From Pseudomonas sp. UBA5782 (lineage in GTDB: Bacteria; Pseudomonadota; Gammaproteobacteria; Pseudomonadales; Pseudomonadaceae), in contig DIEE01000091.1 in assembly GCA_002418465.1 (NCBI GenBank), forward strand, positions 201 to 8,762: a stretch of DNA of 8,562 nt, given 5' to 3'. Below are positions 7,440 to 8,562 of the stretch, one piece after another. Below the pieces are notes generated by a model. The model saw only the letters and a program-made list of their open reading frames with translations. It had not been told where the DNA came from and did not search any database. The position numbers and the translations under genes were made by a program. Position 1 is the first letter of the stretch, and the number at the start of each line of letters is the position of its first letter.

Positions 7440-7720
7440 AAGCCTTCGCGCCCAGTCGCGGTGCGGCTTTCATCTGTGTAGTGCTGTTTCGGAAATGCCT
7501 TATGCGGTCAGCAACCGGGGGCCGGCAGCTTTCGGCGCAGGCGCAGTGTTGGCGTCCATGCCGCGCAGCGCGCCAGGCCTTGTGGGGCGCGTGCATCACG
7601 CTACTGCGCAATGCGCTGCGCAGGACGCGGCAGAGGTTTGCGCAGATGTACCGGTCAACGCCTCCGAATGACACCATCCACTGCCCGCATCTTTCACAAC
7701 CATCTGATTAATATCGTTAT
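7440..7720. other. Intergenic stretch between rpiR and hcp, no gene seen
   Basis: Open frames of 76-83 codons exist here on both strands, but their products are Arg/Ala/His/Cys-rich, lack good ribosome-binding sites and look like noise in GC-rich DNA. The stretch holds one TGTAGT half-site (7477-7482) and three TGCGCA hexamers (7605, 7617, 7639), and then turns abruptly AT-rich from about 7690, where the hcp promoter should be. Confidence 0.5.
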
Positions 7721-7729
7721 TTAATGAAA

Positions 7730-7746
7730 TGGCACGCTTTTCGTTA
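7730..7746 (+). promoter_or_regulatory. Possible sigma-54 promoter for hcp (partial match)
   Basis: TGGCACG at 7730-7736 is a perfect -24 element. At the correct distance the -12 element reads TCGTT instead of TTGCA: the G is in place but the following C is T. It is 50 bases upstream of the hcp start. Sigma-54 control of hcp genes is known in several bacteria. The weak -12 box makes this only a candidate; the AT-rich run at 7708-7730 could instead hold a sigma-70 or RpoS promoter. Confidence 0.35.
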
Positions 7747-7747
7747 C

Positions 7748-7779
7748 GTCATGGCTTCCCGGGCCAACCGGTCCATGAC
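7748..7779 (+). other. Hairpin in the hcp leader next to the ribosome-binding site
   Basis: Arms GTCATGG (7748-7754) and CCATGAC (7773-7779) enclose a shorter inner stem CCGG (7759-7762) with CCGG (7768-7771). The structure ends 2 bases before CAAGGAG, which serves as the ribosome-binding site and also fits the CANGGA core recognised by RsmA/CsrA proteins. A role in post-transcriptional control is inferred. Confidence 0.45.
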
Positions 7780-7795
7780 AGCAAGGAGAGCACTC

Positions 7796-8314
7796 ATGCC
7801 AACCCCCGCGTACCTGTCCCTCGAAGGCACCAAGCAGGGCCTGATCACCGCCGGCACCTTCACCGAGGACTCGGTGGGCAACATCTTCCAGGAAGGTCAC
7901 GAGGACCAGATCCTGGTCCAGGCCTTCAACCATCAGGTGATAATCCCGCGGGACCCGCAATCCGGCCAGCCGACCGGCCAGCGCGTGCACAAGCCGCTGA
8001 TGATCACCAAGGTCTTCGACAAATCCTCGCCGCTGATCTTCAACTCGCTGACCTCCGGCGAGCGCCTGAGCAAGTGCCGTCTGGAGTGGTACCGCACCTC
8101 CTCCACCGGCACCCAGGAGCACTACTTCACCATCGAACTGGAGGACGCGGTGATCGTCGACGTGCAGTCGCGGATGCCGAACTGCCAGGACCCCAACCTG
8201 GCGCATTTCACCCACCTCGAGGACGTCTACTTCACCTACCGCAAGATCGTCTGGACCCACGAAGTCTCCGGCACCTCGGGCTCCGACGACTGGCGCACGC
8301 CGATCGCCGCCTGA
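7796..8314 (+). CDS. hcp: Type VI secretion tube protein Hcp
   Basis: 172 residues, the standard length for the longer Hcp class. Hexamers of Hcp stack into the inner tube fired by the type VI apparatus and also carry small effectors. Signature stretches are MPTPAYLSLEGTKQG, TEDSVGNIFQEGHEDQILVQ, GQRVHKPLMITKVFDKSSP, LEWYRTSSTGTQEHYFTIEL and SGTSGSDDWRTPIAA. There is no C-terminal effector extension. The start at 7796 has AAGGAG 9 bases upstream; an upstream in-frame ATG at 7724 would add 24 residues encoded by the leader hairpin. It is followed after 109 bases by vgrG. No baseplate or sheath genes are in the window, so this may be an orphan hcp-vgrG effector island. Confidence 0.95.
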   Translation: MPTPAYLSLEGTKQGLITAGTFTEDSVGNIFQEGHEDQILVQAFNHQVIIPRDPQSGQPTGQRVHKPLMITKVFDKSSPLIFNSLTSGERLSKCRLEWYRTSSTGTQEHYFTIELEDAVIVDVQSRMPNCQDPNLAHFTHLEDVYFTYRKIVWTHEVSGTSGSDDWRTPIAA

Positions 8315-8322
8315 ATCCGCTC

Positions 8323-8353
8323 GCCGGGGCATGCACAGGCCCCGGCAGCTTTT
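8323..8353 (+). terminator. Terminator-like hairpin between hcp and vgrG
   Basis: A perfect 8-bp GC stem GCCGGGGC (8323-8330) with GCCCCGGC (8339-8346), loop of 8, followed three bases later by TTTT. The T-run is short, so it probably gives partial termination, which would let hcp mRNA exceed vgrG mRNA. It could also protect the 3' end of hcp mRNA. Confidence 0.55.
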
Positions 8354-8423
8354 CCGGCGCGCCCTGCCCTCGCCCAACGAGGCGTCGATGCAGAGCGCCC
8401 TTCGCATCACCGGAGGACAGGGA

Positions 8424-8562
8424 ATGTTCGCAGCGGCCAACACCGCGCATTTCACACTGGCCATCGAAGGCCTTGCGCACGACCTGCAGGTCCTCGAGTT
8501 CCGGGGCCGCGAGGCGCTTTCCACGCCCTATGCCTTCGACCTCGAACTGGTCAGCGAATGCC
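8424..8562 (+). CDS. vgrG: Type VI secretion spike protein VgrG (5' end only)
   Basis: The first 46 codons of a VgrG, the trimeric spike that caps the Hcp tube and carries effectors. The visible residues FTLAIEGLAHDLQVLEFRGR then EALSTPYAFDLELVSEC match the gp27-like N-terminal domain of the family. The ATG at 8424 has GGAGG (8412-8416) 7 bases upstream; an in-frame ATG at 8388 has no ribosome-binding site. It continues beyond the window, so any C-terminal effector domain is not visible. Confidence 0.9.
   Translation, partial: MFAAANTAHFTLAIEGLAHDLQVLEFRGREALSTPYAFDLELVSEC

Noticed and set aside
7605..7644. Three TGCGCA hexamers at 7605, 7617 and 7639
   Set aside because: The spacing of 12 and 22 bases is suggestive, but TGCGCA is self-complementary and frequent in such GC-rich sequence, so chance is a sufficient explanation.
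7426..7677. 83-codon minus-strand frame (and 78-codon plus-strand frame) between rpiR and hcp
   Set aside because: They lack good ribosome-binding sites and overlap each other; the minus-strand frame also ends within the RpiR operator. Composition looks like non-coding GC-rich DNA.

Overview
The window is high-GC, uses codons typical of fluorescent pseudomonads, and carries the pycB/oadA - pycA - pycR - rpiR gene set known from Pseudomonas aeruginosa PAO1 (PA5435 to PA5438). The host is therefore almost certainly a Pseudomonas, probably from the aeruginosa/citronellolis/nitroreducens side of the genus. The species cannot be fixed from this sequence.

Layout. At 1-389 (+) is the C-terminal end of an autotransporter beta-barrel. 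It meets the carboxylase operon across a strong bidirectional terminator (418-447). At 463-3747 (-) lie pycA (biotin carboxylase) and oadA/pycB (carboxyltransferase plus biotin carrier), which together make a two-subunit pyruvate carboxylase. Across a 231-bp divergent promoter region sits the LysR regulator pycR (3979-4929, +). A 67-codon gene of unknown function (4883-5086, -) overlaps the pycR 3' end. Next is an extraordinary gene (5176-6423, -), followed by an RpiR/SIS regulator (6508-7374, -). After a 421-bp divergent intergenic region holding a clear RpiR-type palindrome, a type VI secretion pair begins: hcp (7796-8314, +) and the start of vgrG (8424 to the end, +).

The main discovery is the gene at 5176-6423. 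It encodes a Sec signal peptide, then a ubiquitin domain, then an autotransporter-type outer-membrane beta-barrel ending in phenylalanine. Over ubiquitin positions 1-69 it matches human ubiquitin at 59 of 69 residues, compared from memory of the human sequence. The predicted signal peptidase cut falls exactly before ubiquitin Met1. The substitutions are not random: the fold core is kept, while the recognition residues Leu8, Arg42, Ile44, Lys48, Val70, Leu71, Arg72 and Leu73 are all changed and the Gly-Gly tail is absent. This looks like a ubiquitin-derived passenger displayed on the cell surface, unable to enter normal conjugation. No E1, E2 or deubiquitinase gene is visible nearby, so it is not a bacterial ubiquitination operon as far as this window shows.

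How the parts relate. The pyruvate carboxylase replenishes oxaloacetate and is probably controlled by the divergent pycR. RpiR probably controls itself, and perhaps neighbours, through the 7410-7435 site. The ubiquitin-barrel gene and the small gene sit between two regulators that are neighbours in PAO1, so they look like an insertion in an otherwise conserved chromosomal neighbourhood. The hcp-vgrG pair on the far side of rpiR lies where a glucose-6-phosphate dehydrogenase-type gene follows in PAO1, so this side of the locus also appears variable.
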